Origin: a virus
Virus record (IMG/VR): IMGVR_UViG_3300012351_000028
Location: 1 to 24,331 of that record
Reading direction: 5' to 3' (one strand)
DNA: 24,331 nt
The notes under the pieces are model-generated. The model was not told the origin of the DNA. It did no database searches and saw nothing but the letters and a program-made list of their open reading frames with translations. Of the stretch, positions 7,268-14,644 are shown piece after piece; positions within the stretch are counted from its first letter, which is position 1; each line of letters starts with the position of its first letter. The translations under genes were made by a program, and so were the position numbers.

Positions 7268-8965
7268 ATGGCTCTTACCGTCAACGCCAATGGCAGCTAC
7301 CAATACGACGCACTGGACATGCACGCCTTCAACGTGCGCGATTTTGACGCGTTCGGCAATGGAACGGATCAGACGATCCAGGTGCAAAATGCACTCAACG
7401 CTGCTGGAGAGGTTGGCGGTGGCCTGGTGTATGCAGGGCCAGGACTCTATATCTATTCAAGTGATCTTGTTGTTCCAAGCAATGTACACTTCCAAGGCTC
7501 AGGCAAAGGCACCATCTTTCAGGCGGCGCCAGGCTGCCAGGCGAACGGCTTCAAACTCTCTGGCGTCTCACACGTGACCATTTCGGACCTGCAGATCGAT
7601 GGCAACAAATTGCAAGTGGCGCAGCTCGCAACGCAGTACACAAAGCTGCAAGGCATCTACATCACTGGCGGCTCCGACGATATCACGATTGAGCGGTGCT
7701 ACATCCACGATTGCTATGTGAGCGGCATCATGGCGGATAGCAGCACGAATCTGATTATCTCCAATAATCGCTTACTCAATTGTGGAGATAATCAGGTCTA
7801 TGTGCGAGCCAAGAGCGTGAGTCCGTACACGCCTTGCAGCAATGTCACGATTACCGGCAATATTAGCAGCGGAAGCGCGTTTAGCGGTATCCAGGTGCTT
7901 GGAAGTAGTTATGGCGCTATCACCGGGAATACCTGCTATGGCAATGGGCCGAGCGCCGGACAAGGAAACGGGATCGGATGCGAGGGTGCGTCGCACGTCA
8001 CGATTACCGGCAATGTGAGTCATGATAACGGCGTGCAGGGAATCAATATTCGCTATACCAGTGAAGTCGGTTCAAACCAGGCGTCGAGCCATATCACTGT
8101 CGTTGGCAACACTATTTACAATCATCCTTCGACCGGTGGCGATGCTGGCGGTATAGGGGTCAGCGACTCCAACCATGTCTTGCTGGCGAATAATCTGCTG
8201 TATAACAACAACTTTGGCATTAACGTTGCAAACGTCGCCAATCTCGGAACGAGTGACCTGAAGATTTCAGGTAATAGCATTAAGACGAGTAGCGACACAG
8301 GCATTCGCCTCAATCCTACTGCTGGCGTGACGTATGAGATCGACAATAATTATGTGACAGATACCACCAACAATGGCATTGCCCTTTCTCGGAAGGCGTG
8401 GGTCCACGATAATGTGATTCCTCGCTCGGCTGGGAACGGGGCAATCGCGTGTAGCACAGGCAGCGGAGGAAGTGTGCTTGAGGGCAATAGATGCTACGAC
8501 GGAGCGAACAACGGCATTCAGATCGATAATGGCGTCGCGAACGTGATCCTGCGCCACAACTATCATGCCAATGTGGAAGTAGGCACGCAAGGGCGCGGCG
8601 TGCAAGAGGTGTCAGGTGCTGGACCGACACTGCTTGAAGACGAAACCTTTTCCAATATCACCTTTCAGCCTTTCAATCTCACCAATGCCAGCTCCGTTTC
8701 GCGTCGCTCGAAGCTCATTAATGGCTCAGCGGCAGGCTTCCTCGATGCCAATAGCGGCAATGCCAGCATTTCAGCCGCTACGAGTATAGTGGTCACTCAT
8801 GGCCTGTGGAAGACGCCGACGCGGGTGGAGATCACGCCGACGGGCGACCCAGGGGCGGGTATCAGGTATTGGGTGAGTGCCAAAGGTGCGACGACTTTCA
8901 CGATCACGCTGAGCGCATCCAGCACGGTGACATTTGATTGGCGTGCCTGGACATGGGACGGGTAG
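7268..8965 (+). CDS. Right-handed beta-helix (pectate-lyase-like) spike or fibre protein
   Basis: A 565-aa protein. Residues of about 15-90 form the typical N-terminal cap of pectate-lyase-3-type helices (DFDAFGNGTDQTIQVQNALN). Residues of about 90-470 are repeated beta-helix coils rich in ITGN, VTITGNISSGS, VLLANNLLYNN and similar rungs. The last 65 residues (VVTHGLWKTPTRVEITP to FDWRAWTWDG) match a beta-sandwich end domain often found at phage fibre tips. Such proteins bind or cleave host polysaccharides. I place the start at 7268, with GAGG and AAAGAG upstream; a start at 7244 would overlap the previous gene by 20 bases and has no ribosome site. Whether it sits on the tail or the head is unknown. 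Confidence 0.85.
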   Translation: MALTVNANGSYQYDALDMHAFNVRDFDAFGNGTDQTIQVQNALNAAGEVGGGLVYAGPGLYIYSSDLVVPSNVHFQGSGKGTIFQAAPGCQANGFKLSGVSHVTISDLQIDGNKLQVAQLATQYTKLQGIYITGGSDDITIERCYIHDCYVSGIMADSSTNLIISNNRLLNCGDNQVYVRAKSVSPYTPCSNVTITGNISSGSAFSGIQVLGSSYGAITGNTCYGNGPSAGQGNGIGCEGASHVTITGNVSHDNGVQGINIRYTSEVGSNQASSHITVVGNTIYNHPSTGGDAGGIGVSDSNHVLLANNLLYNNNFGINVANVANLGTSDLKISGNSIKTSSDTGIRLNPTAGVTYEIDNNYVTDTTNNGIALSRKAWVHDNVIPRSAGNGAIACSTGSGGSVLEGNRCYDGANNGIQIDNGVANVILRHNYHANVEVGTQGRGVQEVSGAGPTLLEDETFSNITFQPFNLTNASSVSRRSKLINGSAAGFLDANSGNASISAATSIVVTHGLWKTPTRVEITPTGDPGAGIRYWVSAKGATTFTITLSASSTVTFDWRAWTWDG

Positions 8966-8969
8966 CGAT

Positions 8970-9017
8970 ATGACTATTCTTGGAGCCGACAATTACGCAA
9001 ATAATGGAGGGGACTGA
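8970..9017 (+). CDS. Possible 15-residue leader peptide gene
   Basis: ATG at 8970 opens a 15-codon frame (MTILGADNYANNGGD) whose TGA overlaps the ATG of the next gene. Its end carries that gene's GGAGG. It would couple translation of the downstream gene, or could be the remnant of a small gene. The upstream ribosome site is weak, so it may be noncoding spacer. Confidence 0.3.
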   Translation: MTILGADNYANNGGD

Positions 9018-11353
9018 TGGCAGCAAAGGCCAATCCGTATGGTGTGACAATTGCCGTCTTCAACACGTCGCCGTATGCGTATTCGGCGCAACTCTTTCCC
9101 GACATCGCAACGATCGGGCTAGGATGCGTGCGCTTCCAGCAGAGTTGGTCACTTATCGAGGGTACAAAGGGCGTCTACAACTGGTCGGCGCTTGATGATA
9201 TGGTGGGTCGCTGCAATGCCAACGGCCTCTTTATCCAGTTCCCGATCAGGGGTGCTCCTGCCTGGTACATGACCACACTGGTGAATCCGGGCCAAACTAA
9301 CCGCACGACCTGCAACACAAACTTTCCGAATGACCGTATCTATAACATGGATGCAACGGCGGCGGGCGTGTTCGCTGGCATCCTTGCTCACCGCTACAAC
9401 GGCACGACGACGCCCAATTCACAGAAGCCTGGCACCTTTCTCTTCATCGATGCTATTGAGATCGGCAACGAGGATTTTGACGTTTTTTATGATTGTAACG
9501 CGGGTACCGGGGTCGGATACTTAGGCCAGGAAGGTCGCCTGGCAAAGTGGTACAATCCGGTGGTGGTGGCAGCAGCGCCTGCTATACGGACGAACTCGCC
9601 GAATACGCTTGTCGGCATGTTCGGCTCGTGGTGGAAGGATAACCTCCATCGCACGCAGTTCTTGACCGACATGTATAACGGGGTGGGTGTCTCAGGGCAA
9701 AACGTGGCGGCACTCTTAGACTACTTCAACTTCCACTTCTATCATAGCGGCAGCGACCCAAACGTCGATATCACCACGCTGGATGTGTCGCTGCCGCACG
9801 TCATCACGAACCTGTATAATGTCGTGACATCACATAGTGACACCAAACACTTCTGGGTCACCGAAATTGGCTGGACCGCGCAGGAGTTCTCAGGCGATCC
9901 CACAGACCCGACAGAGGCCACCATTGCAACCTACTATCAAGAGGCGCTGGACGAGATGCGCACCAGTGGCGTGGTTGACCGCTTCAACCTCTTCACGATG
10001 GCCTACACCACGCAGGCGGCCGGCAGCTGGGCGGCCGGCAAATCGCTCACGCAACCGACTGGCTATAGCCCGCACCTTGAGCCGGCCGCCTTTACGATCC
10101 AGAGCTATATCAATAATTACCCGCAGTGGAACGTGACAGCAGCAACGGTGCCATTATCTGTCTCTTCGACAAGCCTCTCGTTTACCGCTCCCTCCGATGG
10201 CAGTGACCCGGCCAGCCAAAGTGTGACGCTGACCAATCCCAACAGCGCCAGTGTGAGCTATACGACGTCAAGCAGCGTATCCTGGCTCAGAGTCTCACCT
10301 GCCTCTGGCACGGTTGCCGGGAGCAATGGCACTGCCACCAGCAGTATCAGCGCCTCGGGTGTGGGCAATTTTGCGCCCGGCACCTATAGCGGCGCTATCA
10401 CCTATGTGACGCCGTACGGGAGCACGGTCGTGACCTGTTACCTCTCTGTCCTCACTACTGTCGTGCCTGCCACGTTCTACGGGCAGGGAGTCTATGAAAA
10501 CCACGGGCCGCAGAACGGGCCAGCCTTCTATCAGCCACGCTTGAATCAGATAGCTGCGGCAGGCTTTAAGCTGGTCATGAACTATGACCTGCTCTTCGGC
10601 CATGCCAGCGATATCACCGCCTATATCAATTACGCGGCCACAGTTGGCTTGCAGGTCATCGTTGCCTTGAACAATCCGGTGATCTGGAAAACGAATCAGA
10701 TTGCCGCCACGTTTCCGAACCTGTATGCCGACTCAGGAAACCAGAGCACCGATAATGGCTTTACAACCTATGTCGTGAACCTGGTCAAAGGCTTACCAGG
10801 GACGTGGGGCTACTACGTCGCTGACGAGGTGGCGAATTCCGATCACGCAGCTTTACTCACACATGCCAATTATATCAAGGCGGCAGACCCCAATCATCCG
10901 CGCCTGATTATCTCCAATGGCGCCAGCACGGATGCTGTGTACACCGGGACGAGCCTTCTGGCTGATTGCTGTGAGGTATTGGGAGACGACTACTACCCGA
11001 TAGGGGACTCAGCCGCGTATGCCAATTCGCTCACGTATCGCGCTCAGCACATCCAGAACTTTTGCAACGGCAAAAATATCTACTCAGCCATTTCGCTTCA
11101 GGCGCATAGCCTTGCGCCTTACAACATCCTTGGTCCCTGGCCGACCCTGGCACAGATGCAAGCAAATCTCGCAACGGTGAAAGCCAACATGTATCCGCGT
11201 CTCATCCTCTGGTACAGCTACTTCGATGTGATTGCCACAGGCTCACCAGAGTACGCGCCGCCTGGCCAGTTCTCCGCGTTGGCCGAATCCATCCAGCAGC
11301 GATCAGGCATTGCGCTCTTTCCAGCAACGCAGAGAAGGGGGATCAAACCGTGA
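9017..11353 (+). CDS. Two-barrel glycoside-hydrolase-like virion protein with central BACON-like domain
   Basis: A 778-aa protein. Residues of about 5-375 form a clan GH-A-type TIM barrel: the Asn-Glu pair N151-E152 in IEIGNEDF fits the acid/base after strand 4, and E283 in FWVTEIGWT fits the strand-7 nucleophile, 131 residues later. Residues of about 378-480 are a BACON/Ig-like sandwich (LSVSSTSLSFTAP to SWLRVSPASGTV). Residues of about 484-770 form a second barrel (GFKLVMNYDLLFG, YYVADEVAN with D603-E604). That barrel lacks an evident strand-7 Glu and may only bind, or may use different chemistry. The gene follows the beta-helix gene directly with GGAGG six bases upstream. The likely role is degradation or binding of host or environmental glycan; the substrate cannot be read from sequence. 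Confidence 0.8.
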   Translation: MAAKANPYGVTIAVFNTSPYAYSAQLFPDIATIGLGCVRFQQSWSLIEGTKGVYNWSALDDMVGRCNANGLFIQFPIRGAPAWYMTTLVNPGQTNRTTCNTNFPNDRIYNMDATAAGVFAGILAHRYNGTTTPNSQKPGTFLFIDAIEIGNEDFDVFYDCNAGTGVGYLGQEGRLAKWYNPVVVAAAPAIRTNSPNTLVGMFGSWWKDNLHRTQFLTDMYNGVGVSGQNVAALLDYFNFHFYHSGSDPNVDITTLDVSLPHVITNLYNVVTSHSDTKHFWVTEIGWTAQEFSGDPTDPTEATIATYYQEALDEMRTSGVVDRFNLFTMAYTTQAAGSWAAGKSLTQPTGYSPHLEPAAFTIQSYINNYPQWNVTAATVPLSVSSTSLSFTAPSDGSDPASQSVTLTNPNSASVSYTTSSSVSWLRVSPASGTVAGSNGTATSSISASGVGNFAPGTYSGAITYVTPYGSTVVTCYLSVLTTVVPATFYGQGVYENHGPQNGPAFYQPRLNQIAAAGFKLVMNYDLLFGHASDITAYINYAATVGLQVIVALNNPVIWKTNQIAATFPNLYADSGNQSTDNGFTTYVVNLVKGLPGTWGYYVADEVANSDHAALLTHANYIKAADPNHPRLIISNGASTDAVYTGTSLLADCCEVLGDDYYPIGDSAAYANSLTYRAQHIQNFCNGKNIYSAISLQAHSLAPYNILGPWPTLAQMQANLATVKANMYPRLILWYSYFDVIATGSPEYAPPGQFSALAESIQQRSGIALFPATQRRGIKP

Positions 11354-12123
11354 GCAGCGCATACTATAGGCTCATTCTCTCAGAAAGTGGCTTACTCGCC
11401 TACTACCGCATGTCTGGTCCGGTTGGCGTGGCAGTGGCCTATGACGAGTCGCCCAACGCCTACCATGGCAGGATCGAGGGCAATACGCCTGATATCAGCT
11501 TTCTGCAGCAAGGCCCGATCATCGCCGACCCGACCGATTTTGCCATGAAGTTTAACGGCGTGACACCATACATTGCCTTGCCGTCCGGTCTTACGACCAA
11601 TGCGCGTGCAGCGTTCAGCGTCGAGTGTTGGCTCTTCCTCACAACCAACACCTATATCAATTACCAGACGCTCGTCGGCAATGACCATTCAAACAGTTCT
11701 CATGTCGGCTTTTACCTGGATTTGGCGCCGACCTCCGATGGCGCGGCGGCCTATTTCCAGGTCGGCAATGGTTCGGTCTCCAACTTCGCCAGTGTGGGCG
11801 GCGCGCCTTTCGCGACGGGAGGATGGATTTATCTGTGTGGCGTCTTTAACGGTTCATCGGTCGTGCTGTATAGCATCTCGGCGGACAAAGGCTACACGCA
11901 AACGAGCAACGCGCTTGCTGGCACGATTGGCACGACAGCGTTCCCAATCTGGATAGCGGCGAATCCGAATCAGGCAAGTGTCCTATACAGCAATACGCTT
12001 GACGAAGTGGCGCTCTATAGCACGGCGCTTACGACGAGCCAGGTGCTGAACCACTACCAAACAGGGATTTCTGGCAGATCAGGCGTGACACCGTTTCCAT
12101 CCGTGGCAAGGAGGCAATCATAG
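11350..12123 (+). CDS. LamG / concanavalin A-like lectin-domain protein
   Basis: A 257-aa protein starting at GTG, which overlaps the previous stop (GTGA), with AGGGGG about ten bases upstream. Almost the whole length is one LamG-type jelly roll: GLLAYYRMSGPVG at the N-terminus, FSVECWLFLTTNT in the middle, and DEVALYSTALTTSQVLNHYQTGI at the end. These are the hallmarks of phage-borne LamG_3 domains. The same domain occurs at the C-terminus of the tail-tip hub (22071-22757), with matching ends (DEAAEYQAQLSATRVLKHYNVGI). LamG domains bind carbohydrates. Here it probably provides adhesion beside the hydrolase and beta-helix proteins. Confidence 0.82.
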   Translation: MSSAYYRLILSESGLLAYYRMSGPVGVAVAYDESPNAYHGRIEGNTPDISFLQQGPIIADPTDFAMKFNGVTPYIALPSGLTTNARAAFSVECWLFLTTNTYINYQTLVGNDHSNSSHVGFYLDLAPTSDGAAAYFQVGNGSVSNFASVGGAPFATGGWIYLCGVFNGSSVVLYSISADKGYTQTSNALAGTIGTTAFPIWIAANPNQASVLYSNTLDEVALYSTALTTSQVLNHYQTGISGRSGVTPFPSVARRQS

Positions 12124-12471
12124 ATGACAGTCAGTTATCAGCCGTGGTACACCACAACGACCTACCCGAGTTGGGATATTCCACTCAATACGGATGCCGG
12201 GCCGGATGATCTGACCGGAGTGGACATTACCACCTTCGTCATGATCTTTCGCAATACGCAGGTTTCGCCAGTTGTGGACACGCCTGGTACCGGAACCTTT
12301 AGTATCAAAGTGGCGTATCCGGCTGAAATTTTATACAAGCCCTCACCGGCTGATGTGGCCTCAGCATTTACAGGTGAGTTGGTGATTCGGGCCGGATTCC
12401 CACCATCAAACGGCGCAGCCGACCAGGTGGAGTACGACCCGATTATGCCGTTCGTGATAACGCAGAAGTGA
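12124..12471 (+). CDS. BppU-like N-terminal domain protein (baseplate/fibre adaptor)
   Basis: A 115-aa protein, start directly after the previous stop and preceded by a strong AAGGAGG. The sequence has the style of the phage baseplate upper protein N-terminal domain: SWDIPLNTDAGPDDLTGVDITTFVMIF, then AGTGTFSIKV-like strands and the ending FVITQK. In lactococcal phages that domain anchors receptor-binding proteins. A lone domain here could be the adaptor holding the lectin or hydrolase proteins onto the virion. The match is by eye and moderate. Confidence 0.6.
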   Translation: MTVSYQPWYTTTTYPSWDIPLNTDAGPDDLTGVDITTFVMIFRNTQVSPVVDTPGTGTFSIKVAYPAEILYKPSPADVASAFTGELVIRAGFPPSNGAADQVEYDPIMPFVITQK

Positions 12472-12477
12472 GCAGCA

Positions 12478-13374
12478 ATGAATAGCTATATCTCGCATTT
12501 AGACTACATGAGATCACCAAGCGGACTAGAAACTGCCAGTCTGCTCGGTAATAGCTTGTTCTTGTCAGCCTCGCTTAGCGCAGGCGTAACCGTGCTGCTC
12601 GTCACGCCAACAACGGTACAGCTTAATCTCTATGATCGTGTGACCATCTTCGACGGCCCAAATAGTGAGGTAGTCGTTGTGGCGGGGCTTACGAGCGTAG
12701 GAGCAAACGGAATCGGAATACAAGCGCCTGGCTTGCAGTATGCCCATGCAGCCGGTACGCCGTGCTGCTCTGATGGCATCCTTGGCTCGTTGGCAGATGT
12801 GCTTGTCGATGCCTCCGCATGGATGGAAGAAGATTTGACCTATCAATCGCTCTTTCAGCAGACATACGCAGGCGAGGTGTTACCGCTACCAAGTATGCTG
12901 GCCAGCATCACCAATCAAAACGGCCTGTTGTTCCGACCAAAGCACTTCCCGGTGACAGCCGTGAGTAGCATCGCACTTGCAGCCGCGCAAGGACAGGCGA
13001 CAACCTTTGACGCGACGCAGGCATTCATCGACGCCAATCAGCAGTATGTGAAAGTGCCTGTGCTCTCAGGTTCAGGCAATCAAGGTCAGGTCTTCTGGCC
13101 GCAGCAGCCATTCGATAGGCGTGCTGAGCAGTGGCTGACGATCTCATACACGGCTGGTTACGCGCCTGCAAATCTACCGAGTGGTGTGCGCGAAATCGTG
13201 ATCTTGCTGGCATCGGATATCTTGAGTAGGCGTACTAATCCTAGCGGGGCAGATCAACGAGATGAGGGAAAACTTCATCTCGTAACAACACTAAGAGGCG
13301 ATGCCAGCGGCGAAAGTTTACTTGTAAAACGAGCTAGACGTATGTCCGCTAGATATAAGGTGAGGGCAATCTAA
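12478..13374 (+). CDS. Head-tail connector (adaptor) protein with inserted beta module
   Basis: A 298-aa protein. Residues of about 100-298 fit the HK97 gp6/SPP1 gp15-type adaptor that docks below the portal: helical repeats, LTISYTAGYAPANLPSGVREIVILLASDILSRR, and a basic C-terminus. Residues of about 20-97 (SASLSAGVTVLLVTPTTVQL to QYAHAAGTPC) form a small beta module of the kind often inserted into phage connector and tail proteins; a related copy lies in the tail-tip hub. The ribosome site is weak (GTGAG). The last codons (KVRAI, stop) are echoed at 14230-14240 beyond the HNH insert, suggesting the insert landed exactly at this gene's end. Confidence 0.78.
   Translation: MNSYISHLDYMRSPSGLETASLLGNSLFLSASLSAGVTVLLVTPTTVQLNLYDRVTIFDGPNSEVVVVAGLTSVGANGIGIQAPGLQYAHAAGTPCCSDGILGSLADVLVDASAWMEEDLTYQSLFQQTYAGEVLPLPSMLASITNQNGLLFRPKHFPVTAVSSIALAAAQGQATTFDATQAFIDANQQYVKVPVLSGSGNQGQVFWPQQPFDRRAEQWLTISYTAGYAPANLPSGVREIVILLASDILSRRTNPSGADQRDEGKLHLVTTLRGDASGESLLVKRARRMSARYKVRAI
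13360..13370 (+). repeat. Left copy of the direct repeat flanking the HNH insert
   Basis: GTGAGGGCAAT at 13360-13370 matches GTGAGGGCGAT at 14230-14240 in 10 of 11 bases. The left copy encodes the last residues (VRAI) of the connector protein. The right copy would encode the same residues and is also the ribosome site of the following gene. Confidence 0.6.
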
Positions 13375-13380
13375 ATGGTA

Positions 13381-14094
13381 CTACAGCAATCTACCACCCT
13401 CTGGCCATTCATGAGGCAATCTAAATGCCTTGCGATTATTGCAGCGTTGACAGGCAATCACCAGATTATCAGGGCCATTAGAACCGCCTCTACTGAGTGG
13501 CATCACATGGTCAACGTGGTACTTGGTGAGCTTCTTATGGCAGTAGTAGCATTTACCTTTTTGTCTCTGATATTGAGCCTCTATATCTTGCACTGTATGT
13601 TTGCCTGTATTCATTTTTTGTCTAGAGCGGCGCAAGTGAGAAAGGACTTTACTCTTAGCTCTACCTTCCTCACTCGTTCGACGAGAACTTATGCATTTCT
13701 TGCATATGGCTCTCAGGTGATCGGGCTTGCTACCATCGGATTGAAAGTATTCAAGAGTTGCAGGGTAGGGCTTTTCACAGATAGAGCAGGTTTTTATAGT
13801 CCCATCAGGCGGATATTTGCCGAACTTTTGTCCATTTTTCTGCTTTCTACACGCTCTACAGGTGCCACAAAGGCCATATTTCTCAGTAGAGCTAAGAGTA
13901 AAGTATTCATGTGTAGCAGGCAATACTTGCTTACATTCCTTACAGCGCTTATAGCCTTTTGGAACAGTATGTCTCTTTGTAGAACATCGGCAATTCTTGC
14001 AGCGAGCATGAAAGCCATCAGGGGATTTGGTTTCACGATGAAAGTAATGAAGTGTAGCAGGGTACTCTTGCTGGCATTTACAGCAACGTTTCAT
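13381..14094 (-). CDS. HNH endonuclease with three tandem zinc-ribbon modules
   Basis: A 237-aa protein read on the minus strand. Three cysteine modules follow one another: C4-x2-C7 with C32-x2-C35, C51-x2-C54 with C76-x2-C79, and C103-x2-C106 with C131-x2-C134. Each contains the same PAT-x-x-YF repeat (residues 12, 59, 111). The C-terminal HNH nuclease has C182-x2-C185, H193-V-D-H196, N210 and C215-x2-C218, and ends LPHEWPEGGRL, a common ending in this family. HNH enzymes cut DNA; free-standing ones drive their own spread. AAGGAG sits about eight bases before the ATG. The opposite + strand frame (13375-14244) is a shadow. The first three modules probably recognise DNA (inference). Confidence 0.9.
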   Translation of the reverse strand: MKRCCKCQQEYPATLHYFHRETKSPDGFHARCKNCRCSTKRHTVPKGYKRCKECKQVLPATHEYFTLSSTEKYGLCGTCRACRKQKNGQKFGKYPPDGTIKTCSICEKPYPATLEYFQSDGSKPDHLRAICKKCISSRRTSEEGRAKSKVLSHLRRSRQKMNTGKHTVQDIEAQYQRQKGKCYYCHKKLTKYHVDHVMPLSRGGSNGPDNLVIACQRCNNRKAFRLPHEWPEGGRLL

Positions 14095-14099
14095 GGTCT

Positions 14100-14116
14100 A
14101 ACTCCTTCAGTTAGTT
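14100..14116 (-). promoter_or_regulatory. Hairpin holding the HNH ribosome-binding site
   Basis: Read on the minus strand, CTAACT-GAAGG-AGTTAG forms a six-base stem with the Shine-Dalgarno GAAGG in its loop, just upstream of the HNH start at 14094. Hairpins over ribosome sites are known to delay or limit translation of homing endonucleases in T4-like phages. This one is short, so the effect would be mild. Confidence 0.4.
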
Positions 14117-14194
14117 CCTTGTGTTGTCGCGTGCCAGGTGTCAAGGAAACACTTTTCGCCTTGGTTCATGACGCCAATGCTATGCACGCATCTC

Positions 14195-14223
14195 ATTATA
14201 TCATTCTTTACCTGCCATTAAAA
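14195..14223 (-). promoter_or_regulatory. Candidate promoter of the HNH gene
   Basis: On the minus strand a perfect TATAAT (14195-14200) is preceded at 17 bases by TTTTAA (14218-14223), a weak -35 box. It lies inside the insert about 100 bases before the HNH start. This would let the gene be expressed against the direction of the surrounding operon. Confidence 0.45.
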
Positions 14224-14229
14224 GCGGAA

Positions 14230-14240
14230 GTGAGGGCGAT
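14230..14240 (+). repeat. Right copy of the direct repeat flanking the HNH insert
   Basis: GTGAGGGCGAT, differing in one base from the copy at 13360-13370. It supplies the GAGG ribosome site for the small membrane-protein gene that begins at 14241. Confidence 0.6.
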
Positions 14241-14351
14241 ATGAGCAAAGCTGAGAAAGTCGGAGCGATCATCCTGTTGCTATGGTGCCTCCTGTGGGGC
14301 GTGTTTTTCGGCTATCTCATCTTTGTGATGCCTGATTACGGGGTGCATTGA
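14241..14351 (+). CDS. 36-residue single-pass membrane protein
   Basis: Too short for most gene callers. The ATG at 14241 follows GTGAGGG, and the TGA overlaps the ATG of the head-closure gene, so the frame is tightly coupled. The product is MSKAEK, a hydrophobic span of about 23 residues (VGAIILLLWCLLWGVFFGYLIFV) and MPDYGVH; a short basic N-terminus before the span suggests N-in orientation. A membrane protein inside the connector genes is unusual. Its role is unknown; superinfection exclusion or a lysis-related role can only be guessed. Confidence 0.6.
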   Translation: MSKAEKVGAIILLLWCLLWGVFFGYLIFVMPDYGVH

Positions 14352-14644
14352 TGCCAGCAAACGAGATCAAGATCATGACGCAGCAACGCGCAGGAGCGGC
14401 CTTAGCACAGCACATTCCGTGCAGGCTGTTCAACGTCAACATGCCAATCGAGATGATGGCGCAAGGCGGTATTCCTGTGGATATTTTCGACTTGTTCACG
14501 GACTGGATTACGCTCAGCGTGCAGCGTGGCGATTATTTCATCGATGAGGTAACGAACGCGCAGTATAGCGTGTATGGCCGTCCTGCGTACTACGGCAATC
14601 ATCTTGAGGCGAGGGTGACGATACCGACAGGAGCGGTGCCATAA
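14351..14644 (+). CDS. Putative head-closure protein
   Basis: A 97-aa protein. The ATG at 14351 overlaps the stop of the membrane-protein gene; a TTG three bases earlier is a less likely start. The C-terminal half (GDYFIDEVTNAQYSVYGRPAYYGNHLEARVTI) has the beta-barrel style of head-closure proteins such as SPP1 gp16 or HK97-type head-tail joining proteins. These sit under the adaptor and stop DNA leakage. Its order after the adaptor and before the gp10-like gene agrees. Confidence 0.65.
   Translation: MPANEIKIMTQQRAGAALAQHIPCRLFNVNMPIEMMAQGGIPVDIFDLFTDWITLSVQRGDYFIDEVTNAQYSVYGRPAYYGNHLEARVTIPTGAVP

Larger units (their letters stand above)
13371..14240 (-). mobile_element. HNH endonuclease insertion (free-standing homing-type element)
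   Basis: An 870-base segment containing only a minus-strand HNH gene plus its leader lies between the connector gene and the next small gene, while all other genes are on the + strand. It is visibly richer in A+T than its neighbours. Its borders carry an 11-base direct repeat (13360-13370 and 14230-14240). Removing one repeat plus the insert restores a typical junction, where the connector ends on a TGA overlapping the ATG of the next gene. I see no intron core, inverted terminal repeats or transposase, so it looks like a free-standing homing-endonuclease insertion. The element contains the right-hand repeat copy as drawn. Confidence 0.65.

Noticed and set aside
14139-14144. TTGACA on the minus strand upstream of the HNH gene
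   Set aside because: No -10-like hexamer at a suitable spacing; the TATAAT at 14195-14200 is the better promoter candidate.
13375-14244. Long + strand frame of 289 codons after the connector gene
   Set aside because: It is antisense to a clear HNH endonuclease with ordered Cys/His motifs and a ribosome site. The + product has no recognisable features beyond the repeated VRAI end.
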